Under the pieces are notes generated by a model that saw only the letters and a list, made by a program, of their open reading frames with translations, did no database searches and was not told where the DNA came from. Shown here piece by piece: positions 1 to 6,690 of a DNA stretch of 8,227 nucleotides. The DNA is from Actinomycetales bacterium (GTDB taxonomy: Bacteria; Actinomycetota; Actinomycetes; Actinomycetales; Actinomycetaceae). Within the stretch, counting starts at the first letter, position 1. Every line of letters starts with the position of its first letter. The stretch covers positions 1 through 8,227 of the forward strand of contig JAAZBW010000022.1 of assembly GCA_012513625.1 (NCBI GenBank), written 5' to 3'. Made by a program: the position numbers and the translations under genes.

Positions 1-2
1 GC

Positions 3-131
3 CTGTGCCGCCTCAGCGCGGTGCGCACCGATCAACAGCCCGTCGTTGCTGTGACTGTTGCTGACCCGGACCCAGACCGGGAGCCGGACCCGAAGCCGGA
101 CCCGGCGCCGGGTGATTCGTGCTGCCACTGA
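3..131 (+). CDS. Possible C-terminal end of a rightward gene with Pro/Asp-rich tail (partial)
   Basis: This frame is open from the left edge to a TGA at 129-131, giving 42 residues. The other two rightward frames stop at 52-54 and about 62. The tail contains a PDPDREPDPKPDPAPGD stretch, a charged low-complexity end of a kind often seen on actinobacterial proteins, and finishes in Cys-Cys-His. Most codons end in G or C. The gene would converge on gluD with a hairpin between them. No domain is visible and no function can be assigned. Leftward frames here are also partly open, so the coding strand is not certain. The 5' end lies outside the window. Confidence 0.33.
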   Translation: MCRLSAVRTDQQPVVAVTVADPDPDREPDPKPDPAPGDSCCH

Positions 132-155
132 GTTCGGATCGGCCTGCTGAGTGCA

Positions 156-197
156 CGCGGCACGGCCCGACGGCGAGGATTCAGCGGGCCGTGCGCG
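156..197. terminator. Convergent hairpin between the left-edge gene and gluD
   Basis: GCACGGCCC (160-168) is the exact reverse complement of GGGCCGTGC (186-194). CGC (156-158) can extend the stem with GCG (195-197) if G159 bulges. The loop is 17 nt. The hairpin lies between the two convergent stop codons (131 and 204), where a bidirectional terminator is expected. There is no T-run on either strand, so it could end transcription weakly or only protect 3' ends. Confidence 0.42.
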
Positions 198-203
198 GCG
201 GCG

Positions 204-1058
204 CTACGCCATTTCCTGTGAGCGGAGTCCGCGGCGGGGAATCAGCGGGATTCGTGCCCTGCCCGCGCCGGCCATGCGCCGCTCGAGCTGGTGCGCGAAC
301 CACGAAATAGCCATGTTGACGAGCACGTAGACCACGGTGATCACGAAGTAGGTCTGGATCAGGTCGCTCGTGTTCGCCACGAGGACGCGCCCCGCCTGCA
401 TGAGCTCCGGATAGCTGACCACGTATCCGAACGCGGTGTCCTTCACCACGACGACCGCCTGGGCGACGAGCGACGGCACCACGATGCGCAGCGCTTGGGG
501 GAACACCACAAAGGTCATGACGGCGCGCTCCCTCATCCCCAGCGAGAGGGCCGCCTCCGACTGCCCCCGCGGAACCGCGAGCACCCCTGCGCGGAACACC
601 TCGGCCATGACGGCTGCGGCGCAGAGGCCGATCGGGACGGCGAGTTTGGCGTAGATACTGAGGTTGATGCCGGACTGTGGGAGCGCAAACATGAACACGT
701 AGATCACGAGCAGCACGGGAATCGCCCGGAAGAGTTCGATGATGGCGGTGGCCGGCCACTTGAAGATCCGCAGGCGGGAGAGCCTCCCGAAGGCGAGGAT
801 CATGCCGAGCGGGAGACCAATCGCGGCGGCGCCGAGGGCGGCGAGCGCGGTGTTCTTGAGGGCGTTGCCGAGGTAGCCGAGGATGGCCGGATTCGTGAAC
901 GTGTCCCACTTGCTCGCAGCGAGTTGGCCGGTGCGCCCCAACTGCCAGATGACGAGGGCTCCCACTCCGATCACGAAGAGGATTGACAGCACCGTGACAA
1001 CGCGGGTGAGCTGCCGCCCGCGGGGGCCGGGCGCGTCGAATATCGCGTGGGCGCTCAT
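204..1058 (-). CDS. gluD: Amino-acid ABC transporter permease (GluD type)
   Basis: This 284-residue inner-membrane permease belongs to the polar amino acid (His/Glu/Gln) ABC uptake family. It should pair with GluC to form the channel fed by the GluB lipoprotein. The N-terminus is cytoplasmic, followed by a first membrane helix (about 20-39), a periplasmic-side stretch (about 41-60) and four more helices. The cytoplasmic EAA loop that docks the ATPase is clear at about 164-190: RGQSEAALSLG, then a conserved FPQALR. The segment IELFRAIPVLLVIY (about 107-120) is typical of the family. The C-terminus is basic (about 259-279). The ATG at 1058 overlaps the gluC stop as ATGA, which fixes the start and implies translational coupling. 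It is the last gene of the gluB-gluC-gluD unit. Glutamate specificity is inferred from cluster type, not shown by the permease itself. Confidence 0.9.
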   Translation of the reverse strand: MSAHAIFDAPGPRGRQLTRVVTVLSILFVIGVGALVIWQLGRTGQLAASKWDTFTNPAILGYLGNALKNTALAALGAAAIGLPLGMILAFGRLSRLRIFKWPATAIIELFRAIPVLLVIYVFMFALPQSGINLSIYAKLAVPIGLCAAAVMAEVFRAGVLAVPRGQSEAALSLGMRERAVMTFVVFPQALRIVVPSLVAQAVVVVKDTAFGYVVSYPELMQAGRVLVANTSDLIQTYFVITVVYVLVNMAISWFAHQLERRMAGAGRARIPLIPRRGLRSQEMA

Positions 1059-1702
1059 CGCAGCACCCGGTACTTCTTCTCCAGCACCATTCCGACTGCG
1101 GCGGCGCTCAGCGAGAGGATCACGTAGACAGCGGCTGCCACAGCGAACGTGAGCAGGCCGAGGGCCTCACGGTTGTTGATGTAGCCCACGGTGGCCGTCA
1201 GCTCCCGCATTCCCACAACGGCCGCGAGCGAGGAGGAGAGCAGGATCCCGATGAAGAGCGTGACCATCGGGCCGATCACCGTTCGTAGCGCCTGGGGTAT
1301 GACGAGGTTTCGGGCGATGCCGACGAACGTCAGCCCGAGCGAGCGGGCCGCCTCGACCTGGCCCCTGTCCACCGCGTTGATGCCGGTCCGCAGCGTCTCG
1401 CACGCGAACGCGGCGCCAACGGCGACGATCGCGAGGATCACGGACCAGAAGTAACCGAGGTTCACGCCGGCGTAGGGGAGCCCGTAGACGACCAGGAGCA
1501 GCAGCGCCACGAGCGGGACGTTCCGGAAGAACTCGACGTAGACGGTTCCGGCCACCCGCAGCGGCGCAATAGGGGAAACGCGGAAGATGGCGAGGACCGT
1601 GCCGATGATGAAACCACCGAAGAACCCGACAGCGGTGAGCTGGACTGTGAGCCATATCCCCGCGCCGAACGCGCCCAGATACTCGTTGAGCAGAACGTCC
1701 AT
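1055..1702 (-). CDS. gluC: Amino-acid ABC transporter permease (GluC type)
   Basis: This 215-residue permease is of normal length for the His/Glu/Gln family. Helices lie near residues 12-40, 52-76, 84-104, 143-165 and 184-206. The motif EFFRNVPLVALL (57-68) and the EAA loop RGQVEAARSLGL with a following IPQALR (about 113-140) are diagnostic of the family and form the ATPase docking site. The start is ATG at 1702, preceded by GAAGGAG with a short spacer (1707-1713), a good ribosome binding site. The gene follows gluB after 55 bp containing a strong hairpin, and overlaps gluD by 4 bp. It should form a heterodimer with GluD. The substrate is inferred from the cluster. Confidence 0.91.
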   Translation of the reverse strand: MDVLLNEYLGAFGAGIWLTVQLTAVGFFGGFIIGTVLAIFRVSPIAPLRVAGTVYVEFFRNVPLVALLLLVVYGLPYAGVNLGYFWSVILAIVAVGAAFACETLRTGINAVDRGQVEAARSLGLTFVGIARNLVIPQALRTVIGPMVTLFIGILLSSSLAAVVGMRELTATVGYINNREALGLLTFAVAAAVYVILSLSAAAVGMVLEKKYRVLR

Positions 1703-1719
1703 CTGGCTCCTTCGGAGAC

Positions 1720-1749
1720 GATCGGCCCGCCGGTAACGGCGGGCCGATC
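1720..1749 (-). promoter_or_regulatory. Perfect 13-bp hairpin in the gluB-gluC intergenic space
   Basis: GATCGGCCCGCCG (1720-1732) pairs completely with CGGCGGGCCGATC (1737-1749) around a four-base loop. It starts 8 bp after the gluB stop and ends just before the gluC ribosome binding site. No T-run follows on the leftward strand, so it is not a classical full terminator. In operons where the binding protein is needed in excess over permeases, such hairpins commonly act as mRNA stabilisers or partial attenuators. That role is inferred here. Confidence 0.7.
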
Positions 1750-1757
1750 ACAGTTGG

Positions 1758-2714
1758 TCAGAGACCGGTCTCGCCCACCACCGGCGGCTCGGGGGCCTCG
1801 GAGACTCCGGTGCGGTCACCGATGGTGACCTGCCACAGCTCGGCCCAGGTGCCGTCGTCGATGATCTGGTTGAGGAATGCGTTCACGAACTCCACGGCGT
1901 CCGAGTCGAGCGGGACGCCGATGCCGTACAGGTCGGCGGGGCCGAAGGGCTCACCCACCACCTTCACGGCTCCGGCCTCTTGGAGGGCGGCGTTCAGCAG
2001 GAGGCCGTGGTTGATGACGTAGGCGTCCGCGTTGCCGTTCTTCACGGCCTCAACGGCCTGCGCGTGGTCGGGCAGCGGAAGCTGCTCGGCCTCGGGGGCG
2101 AACTCGTCGAGGATGGTTTCGCCGGTCGAGTTCGCCTGCGTGGCGACGGTCTTGCCGGCCAGGTCCTCCACCGAGGTGATGTCGCTGTTGTCTTCAGCCA
2201 CGAGGATCGAGAATCGGTCCGCGTAGTACGGGCCAGCGAACGAGATGACCTCGGCGCGTGCAGGGGTGATGGAGTACGTGGCGATGGTGGTGTTGACGTC
2301 TCCGGACTGGATCAGTTGCTCCCGGGTGTCCACCGCGACCTGAGTGAGTTCGGTGTTTGCCTCGCCGAGGATGTACGTGGCGAGGAGCTGGCCGATTCCG
2401 GCGTCGAAACCGACGACCTTGCTTTCGATCGGGTTGAGCATCGAGAAGAGCGCAGAGGTCTCGGTTCCGCCGATGCGCAGCACTCCTGCTTCCTTGACCG
2501 CGCTCGCCCACTCGCTGGCGGCGATGACCTCGTCATCGGCCACCTGGCCCGCTTCGATGATGGCGTTGAAGGCATCGAGATCGAGGTCCGAACCGGCCTC
2601 GGAGGCGGGCCCGTCGGTGCCGTTGTCACCGCCGTTGCCGCCGTTTCCGCATGCGGCGAGGGTGACGGCAGTGAGGAGCGCGACCGTTGCCGTCGCGATT
2701 CGAGATTTCCGCAT
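1758..2714 (-). CDS. gluB: Amino-acid ABC transporter substrate-binding lipoprotein (GluB type, SBP family 3)
   Basis: This 318-residue extracytoplasmic binding protein should capture an amino acid for GluC/GluD. A lipoprotein signal peptide spans residues 1-21 (MRKSR, a hydrophobic stretch, then LAAC) with the lipidated Cys at 22. A Gly/Asn/Asp-rich linker (23-48) would tether the domain to the membrane. The bacterial family 3 fold runs from about 73 to 300. Visible motifs are VGFDAGI (101-107), SITPARAEVISFAGPYY (148-164, with Arg153 where the ligand carboxylate is normally bound) and DLAGKTVATQ (184-193). At the position where relatives keep an Asp contacting the ligand amino group (DAvvxD), this protein has Asn235 (DAYVIN). 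The start is ATG at 2714; the frame runs open far upstream, but the signal peptide fixes this start. The ribosome binding site is weak (GGAC). A glutamate or related ligand is likely but not proven. Confidence 0.88.
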   Translation of the reverse strand: MRKSRIATATVALLTAVTLAACGNGGNGGDNGTDGPASEAGSDLDLDAFNAIIEAGQVADDEVIAASEWASAVKEAGVLRIGGTETSALFSMLNPIESKVVGFDAGIGQLLATYILGEANTELTQVAVDTREQLIQSGDVNTTIATYSITPARAEVISFAGPYYADRFSILVAEDNSDITSVEDLAGKTVATQANSTGETILDEFAPEAEQLPLPDHAQAVEAVKNGNADAYVINHGLLLNAALQEAGAVKVVGEPFGPADLYGIGVPLDSDAVEFVNAFLNQIIDDGTWAELWQVTIGDRTGVSEAPEPPVVGETGL

Positions 2715-2791
2715 GGTTTTGTCCAATCGTCCGCGGGATTCGTGTCCCCAGAATGCATGCCCCTCCTGACTCGGGCAACTAATCGTCACGC

Positions 2792-2805
2792 CCATTCTCG
2801 AATGG
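2792..2805. promoter_or_regulatory. Palindrome in the gluB upstream region, possible operator
   Basis: CCATTC-TC-GAATGG is a perfect 6-bp inverted repeat with a 2-bp centre. The flanks extend it imperfectly (GCCC on the left, GGGC on the right after one extra T). It lies 78 bp upstream of the gluB start in the 122-bp gap after the exporter permease, a natural place for a repressor site. The size suits a dimeric regulator. The regulator is unknown. Confidence 0.4.
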
Positions 2806-2810
2806 TGGGC

Positions 2811-2840
2811 ATATTTGGAATCCCTCGGCAGTGGTGTCAG
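2811..2840 (-). promoter_or_regulatory. Weak candidate promoter for gluBCD
   Basis: On the leftward strand CTGACA (2840-2835) and AAATAT (2816-2811) are separated by 18 bp. The -10 element is a poor match. If real, the start of transcription would fall in the palindrome at 2792-2805, consistent with repressor control. The -35 overlaps the stop codon of the upstream permease gene. Read-through from that gene is an alternative source of gluBCD transcript. Confidence 0.25.
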
Positions 2841-4474
2841 CCCTTGTTGACGACCTCGCGACGGCGGAGGCCTGCGAGGCCCAGAGCCGTCCCGGCCGCT
2901 GCGATTGCGAGGAGGACGAGTACGGGCGGCAGCGTGAACTCCTCGACGGGCAGCCGGGCCGGGTGCCGCATGGGGGAGAGGTCCAGCACGGCGTCGGGGA
3001 GGCCCAGGAGCGGTGCGAACAGGCCCGCCACAACGGAAAAGGCCATGAGAACCCAACCCACCGGTGCCATGAGCCGCGGCGCCCAGCCGAACAGCAGCGC
3101 CACCACGCCGAGCACCACCAGCACCGCGGGAAGCAGGTTGAGGTGCGCCGCAATGGAGGTGGTCACCGCCGACCAGTCGGCGGTCACGGAGCCGAATCCG
3201 AGCCCGCCCGCGAGCCCTGCCACGAGCATGATGGCCGTGGCGTTGAGGGCGATCACCCCGAGGTGGGAGCCGGCCCACGCGAGCCGGCTGACCGGGGTGG
3301 CGAGAACAGCCTCCATCCTTCCGCGCTGCTCCTCCACGAGCAGGCTGCCTGCCGCAAACACCACGTACGCCATGGTGACGTAGGCGCTGATCTCCGCGAT
3401 CAGCGCCATGTAGCCGTCCGCCATCCCCTCCGCGCCGCCGAGGATCTCGAGCAGCACCGGCGGCATGTCCCGGGCCGCCTCGATCAGGGAGTCCGCGAAC
3501 ATGCCGTCCACGAGCGCGAAGGCCGCGATCACGCTGCCCCAGGCGATTGCCGCATTCCGCTGGAGCCGCTGGGCGAGGCCGAACGGCGATCCGAGGAGTG
3601 GATGCGCGTCCGCCCTGCCGAGCCGCGCCGGCACGAGGCCCGCGCCGAAGTCACGCCGCTCCAGCAGCGCGAAAGCCACCGCCACCAGCGCCGCAGCCAA
3701 TCCCGCGAGCAGCAGGAGCGGCCACCAGCGGTCCAGCACGTATGCGGCGGTCTGGGAGGCCCACCCGAGCGGAGAGGCCCACGAGAGGGCGCTGCCTCCG
3801 GCCGCTGCCATGTCCCCGAGCGCCCGCAGCATGAACGCCGCTCCCAGCACGGCCCCGGCGAGCCCTGCCGCCGCGCGGGAGTTTTCCACCAGCTGCGCGG
3901 TCACTGCGGTCACTCCGGCGAATGCGAGCCCCACCAGGCCGAGCGCACACGCCATCAGCCACGAGCCCCCGGGCGCGTATCCCGTCCCGAGGAGTGAGGC
4001 CGCGGTCACGAGCGCCGCCGCGAGGTTGGCGATCCCTGCGAGCACCAGCGCGGCCGTGAGGTTCGCGTGCCGTCCCACCACGTTCGCACGCACCAGCTCG
4101 AGGCGACCGTTCTGCTCCTCCGCGCGCGTGTGCCGGCTGACGAGCAGGATGCTCATGAGCGCGCCCAGGATGAACAGGTAGAGCCCGTAACCGCTCGCAA
4201 AGAAGATCTCGTACGTGGGCGCCTCCATCCCGAACGACGGGCCCACCCACATGCGTCCGATGGGGGTGGCGAACAGGGTGGCCGTGGCCACAAGCTCTTC
4301 TTCGGTGCCCGCCACGGCAGGGAACGCACTCGTCACGTAGAGCACGTATGCCACCACACCCAGGATCCACGCGGGCAGGTGGATGCGGTCCCGGCGCAGC
4401 CCGAAGCGCACCAGTGCAGCGGTGCCCACGAACGTGCTGCGGCGCGCGCGCCGGCTTATCGTCCGCTCACTCAC
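2837..4474 (-). CDS. ABC-2 type exporter permease, TnrB3-like (COG3559 type)
   Basis: This 545-residue polytopic protein has about twelve hydrophobic segments and is probably the membrane half of an exporter with the adjacent ATPase. It shows an internal duplication: each half carries an amphipathic EEQxGRxExV element (119-129, EEQNGRLELVR; 381-390, EEQRGRMEAV) after an early helix pair, a hallmark of actinobacterial permeases annotated as putative exporters of polyketide antibiotics. A short cytoplasmic loop with LERRDFGAGLVP (271-282) joins the halves. I chose the GTG at 4474, because it lies in GTGAGTGA overlapping the ATPase stop by 8 bp and gives MSERTISRR. An ATG at 4543 in the same frame would add 23 low-complexity residues inside the ATPase gene. 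GGAGGG (4493-4488) lies upstream. No biosynthetic genes are nearby, so the exported compound is unknown. Confidence 0.85.
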   Translation of the reverse strand: MSERTISRRARRSTFVGTAALVRFGLRRDRIHLPAWILGVVAYVLYVTSAFPAVAGTEEELVATATLFATPIGRMWVGPSFGMEAPTYEIFFASGYGLYLFILGALMSILLVSRHTRAEEQNGRLELVRANVVGRHANLTAALVLAGIANLAAALVTAASLLGTGYAPGGSWLMACALGLVGLAFAGVTAVTAQLVENSRAAAGLAGAVLGAAFMLRALGDMAAAGGSALSWASPLGWASQTAAYVLDRWWPLLLLAGLAAALVAVAFALLERRDFGAGLVPARLGRADAHPLLGSPFGLAQRLQRNAAIAWGSVIAAFALVDGMFADSLIEAARDMPPVLLEILGGAEGMADGYMALIAEISAYVTMAYVVFAAGSLLVEEQRGRMEAVLATPVSRLAWAGSHLGVIALNATAIMLVAGLAGGLGFGSVTADWSAVTTSIAAHLNLLPAVLVVLGVVALLFGWAPRLMAPVGWVLMAFSVVAGLFAPLLGLPDAVLDLSPMRHPARLPVEEFTLPPVLVLLAIAAAGTALGLAGLRRREVVNKG

Positions 4475-5486
4475 CGCCGGTTCGCCGCCCTCCGCGCCGC
4501 GATACGCCCCGCAACCGTCCCGCCCCGCCGCCGTCAACCCCACTACCCGATGTGCCAGCCACCGAACCGTTTCGAGTCAGCTCATCCCCGTAGTGACGCA
4601 TCAGCAGCTGCTCCAGTGTGGGCGGATGTGCCACCACGGAACGGATACCGAGGCGGGAGAGGGCCTCCATGACGGGACCCACGCGCTCGCCGTCGACCTC
4701 GAACGTGACCGAGTCTCCCGCGCCCCCGGCCTCTGCTTCCCGCTGCAGCCCGTGCACGCCGTCGAGCGAGGCAAGCCCCCCGGCCGGCTCCCGCGTTCGC
4801 GCCACCACGGTGGTGCGGGTCATGTGCCGCAACTCGTCGAGGGTGCCGGTCTCCACGATCCGGCCGTGGCGGATGATCGAGATGCGGTGAGCGAGAACCT
4901 CCACCTGCGCGAGGATGTGCGAGGAGAGCAGCACGGTGGTCCCGCGCCCCACGGCCTCGCGCAGCACCTGCTGGAACACCACCTCCATGAGGGGGTCGAG
5001 GCCGGCGGTGGGCTCGTCGAGGAGCAGGAGCTCCACGTCGGAGATCAGTGCCGAGATCAGCGCCACCTTCTGCCGGTTGCCCTTCGAGTAGGTGCGGGCC
5101 CGCTTGGTGGGGTCCAGGTCGAACCGCTCGCACAGCTCGTCCTTGCGCTTCTGGTTGTGGGTGCCCCGCAGCCGCGCGAACAGGTCGATTGCCTCGCCGC
5201 CCGTGAGGTTGGGCCACAGCTCCACATCGCCGGGCACGTACGCGAGCCGCTCATGCAGTTCGACGGCGTGGGTCCAGGGGTCCTTCCCGAACAGTCTCGC
5301 CGTGCCTCCGTCCGCACGGAGGAGGCCGAGCAGCACCCGCATGGTGGTGGACTTCCCCGCGCCATTCGGGCCGAGGAACCCGTGGACCTCACCAGGCAGG
5401 ACACCCATATCGAGGCCGTCCAGTGCCCGGACGCTGCCGAAGGTCTTGACGAGTCCGACTGTTTCGATCACAGGGGTGGTGGCCAC
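4467..5486 (-). CDS. ABC exporter ATP-binding protein, TnrB2/DrrA-like
   Basis: This 339-residue nucleotide-binding subunit powers the downstream permease. Walker A is GPNGAGKST (39-47). The Q-loop region reads YVPGDVELWPNLTGGE (83-98) and has no clear Gln, as in some exporters of this group. The signature is the divergent YSKGNRQK (133-140) in place of LSGGQ. Walker B is ELLLLDEP (152-159), followed by TAGLDP as D-loop, and the H-loop His is His190 in SSH. Residues after about 225 form an accessory C-terminal domain typical of antibiotic-resistance-type ABC ATPases. The start is GTG at 5486 with GGAGGA 8 nt upstream (5500-5495). It begins 21 bp after carbamate kinase and its stop overlaps the permease start, so the three are probably co-transcribed. 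Its type indicates export, so it is unlikely to be the missing GluA. Confidence 0.93.
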   Translation of the reverse strand: MATTPVIETVGLVKTFGSVRALDGLDMGVLPGEVHGFLGPNGAGKSTTMRVLLGLLRADGGTARLFGKDPWTHAVELHERLAYVPGDVELWPNLTGGEAIDLFARLRGTHNQKRKDELCERFDLDPTKRARTYSKGNRQKVALISALISDVELLLLDEPTAGLDPLMEVVFQQVLREAVGRGTTVLLSSHILAQVEVLAHRISIIRHGRIVETGTLDELRHMTRTTVVARTREPAGGLASLDGVHGLQREAEAGGAGDSVTFEVDGERVGPVMEALSRLGIRSVVAHPPTLEQLLMRHYGDELTRNGSVAGTSGSGVDGGGAGRLRGVSRRGGRRTGGE

Positions 5487-5507
5487 GGCGCCGCTCCTCC
5501 TTCGCTC

Positions 5508-6452
5508 CTACCCCCTCACGATACGCGTGCCCGCCGTGCCGACGAGGGCCGCCGGGGCGGAGTCGAGGTCCGTGATGATGGCGCACCTTCCCCCTCGGGT
5601 GAGGAAGTCGAGAGCTGCCTGCACCTTGGGCTTCATGCTGCCCTCTGCGAACTCGCCGGCGGCGAGGTGGGCCTCGGCGTCCTCGGGGGTGAGCTCGTCC
5701 AGCCAGTGCTCCTGCGGCCCGCCGAAACCGGTGGCCGCCTGGGGCACATTCGTGAGGATGAGGAGGGTGTCCGCTCCAATGTCCGTGGCCAGCTGGGCGG
5801 ACGCGTGGTCCTTGTCGATCACGGCCTCCACCCCCACGAGGGCACCGGTGGCGGTCTCGGACATCGGGATCCCGCCCCCGCCCGCGGCGATCACCAGGAA
5901 TCCCTGCTCGAGCAGGGTGCGCACAGCCTCCCGTTGCACGATCGCGATGGGCTGGGGCGAGGCCACCACACGCCGGTAGCCGCGCCCCGAGTCCTCCACC
6001 ACGTCCCAGCCGAGGATCCGCGCGGCCCTTACCGCCTCCTCACGCTCCATGAAGGTGCCGATCGGCTTGCTGGGCGCCTCGAATGCAGGGTCGGCCGGAT
6101 CTACGAGCACCTGCGTGACCACCGAGACCGCGGTGGCCGGCAGCTGCCGTCGCCGCAGTTCGTTGTTGAGCGCCGTCTCGAACAGATAGCCGATCGTGCC
6201 CTGGGTGGCGGCCCCGCAGAAGTCGAGGGACATCGCCGGGACGGTCTCCGCGGAGAGCTCGTTCTGGCGGAGGATCGCCCCGATCTGGGGTCCGTTCCCG
6301 TGGGTGAGGACCACCTGCCAGCCCGATTCCACCAACTCCACCACGTGGAGCGCGGCGTCCTGCACGGTGGCCAACTGATCGGACATGGTGTCACGGCTCG
6401 GATCCGCGGCGAGGGCGTTTCCGCCCACGGCCACCACCACGAGTCCCGTCAT
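5508..6452 (-). CDS. arcC: Carbamate kinase
   Basis: This enzyme interconverts carbamoyl phosphate plus ADP and carbamate plus ATP, the energy-yielding last step of the arginine deiminase route and of some purine or agmatine breakdown routes. At 314 residues it has the normal family length. Amino acid kinase motifs are VVAVGGNAL (6-14), THGNGPQIG (50-58), the carbamate-kinase-like TQGTIGY (83-89), DPAFEAPSKPIG (121-132), RRVVASPQP (160-168), AAGGGGIP (189-196), DKDHASAQLA (213-222) and GSMKPKVQAA (271-280). The ATG at 6452 is fixed by GGAGGAAAGG just upstream and by the motif that begins at residue 6. arcA, arcB and arcD are not in the window. It is instead followed at 21 bp by an ABC exporter pair. 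No frameshift or missing catalytic motif was seen. Confidence 0.95.
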   Translation of the reverse strand: MTGLVVVAVGGNALAADPSRDTMSDQLATVQDAALHVVELVESGWQVVLTHGNGPQIGAILRQNELSAETVPAMSLDFCGAATQGTIGYLFETALNNELRRRQLPATAVSVVTQVLVDPADPAFEAPSKPIGTFMEREEAVRAARILGWDVVEDSGRGYRRVVASPQPIAIVQREAVRTLLEQGFLVIAAGGGGIPMSETATGALVGVEAVIDKDHASAQLATDIGADTLLILTNVPQAATGFGGPQEHWLDELTPEDAEAHLAAGEFAEGSMKPKVQAALDFLTRGGRCAIITDLDSAPAALVGTAGTRIVRG

Positions 6453-6458
6453 GGGGTT

Positions 6459-6468
6459 CCTTTCCTCC
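6459..6468 (-). promoter_or_regulatory. Ribosome binding site deciding the carbamate kinase start
   Basis: GGAGGAAAGG on the leftward strand lies directly before the ATG at 6452. It rules out the much longer open frame upstream. A small hairpin, GCCCG-ATGA-CGGGC (6471-6484), sits just upstream in the presumed leader. Confidence 0.7.
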
Positions 6469-6498
6469 CGGCCCGATGACGGGCGCGAGTCGGCCGAC

Positions 6499-6504
6499 AG
6501 CCTA
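6499..6504 (-). promoter_or_regulatory. Candidate -10 element for arcC
   Basis: TAGGCT on the leftward strand fits the actinobacterial TANNNT -10 pattern and would give a leader of roughly 40 nt before the arcC ATG. No good -35 is visible at the expected distance; TTCTCC lies 19 bp upstream. This is the only reasonable -10 close to the gene. Confidence 0.3.
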
Positions 6505-6570
6505 CTTGGGGCCCGCGTCGCCCGGAGAATCGGCCGGCGCGGGGTGGGGCGACGACGTGGCGTGCGGTGC

Positions 6571-6583
6571 GTTGCAACGTTGC
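6571..6583. promoter_or_regulatory. Short perfect palindrome, possible operator
   Basis: GTTGCAACGTTGC contains two overlapping perfect palindromes, GTTGCAAC (6571-6578) and GCAACGTTGC (6574-6583). It lies about 70-80 bp upstream of the candidate arcC -10. Its size suits a dimeric regulator, but short palindromes also occur by chance. Confidence 0.3.
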
Positions 6584-6610
6584 TGAGCGACTCACGCCCC
6601 GCGAGGGCGC

Positions 6611-6666
6611 GTGGATCGGATTCGGGTATTCGCGCGATGGTATGTGGACCGGATTCGGGTATTCGC
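6611..6666. repeat. Two 23-bp direct repeats spaced 33 bp apart
   Basis: Copies at 6611-6633 and 6644-6666 share GTGGA, one variable base (T or C), then CGGATTCGGGTATTCGC, so 22 of 23 bases match. Start-to-start distance is 33 bp, about three helical turns, which places both copies on the same DNA face. Each copy also contains ATTCG twice, 8 bp apart. They end 24 bp before the candidate -35 of the rightward gene. The arrangement is what tandem binding sites for an activator or cooperative regulator look like. Confidence 0.6.
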
Positions 6667-6690
6667 CGTTCGGACCAGGCCCCGTCCACC

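Noticed and set aside
2715..3278. N-terminal extension of gluB upstream of the ATG at 2714
   Set aside because: It would put the lipoprotein signal peptide in the middle of the protein and run into the permease gene.
2831..3997. Long rightward open frame antisense to the exporter permease
   Set aside because: Its translation is rich in Arg, His and Glu with no domain or helix, while the leftward frame gives a clean membrane protein.
4383..6479. A very long rightward open frame of about 700 codons antisense to the ABC ATPase and carbamate kinase
   Set aside because: It mirrors well-recognised leftward genes, has Arg/His/Gly-rich low-complexity translation with no domain, and is explained by G/C-rich third codon positions on the opposite strand.
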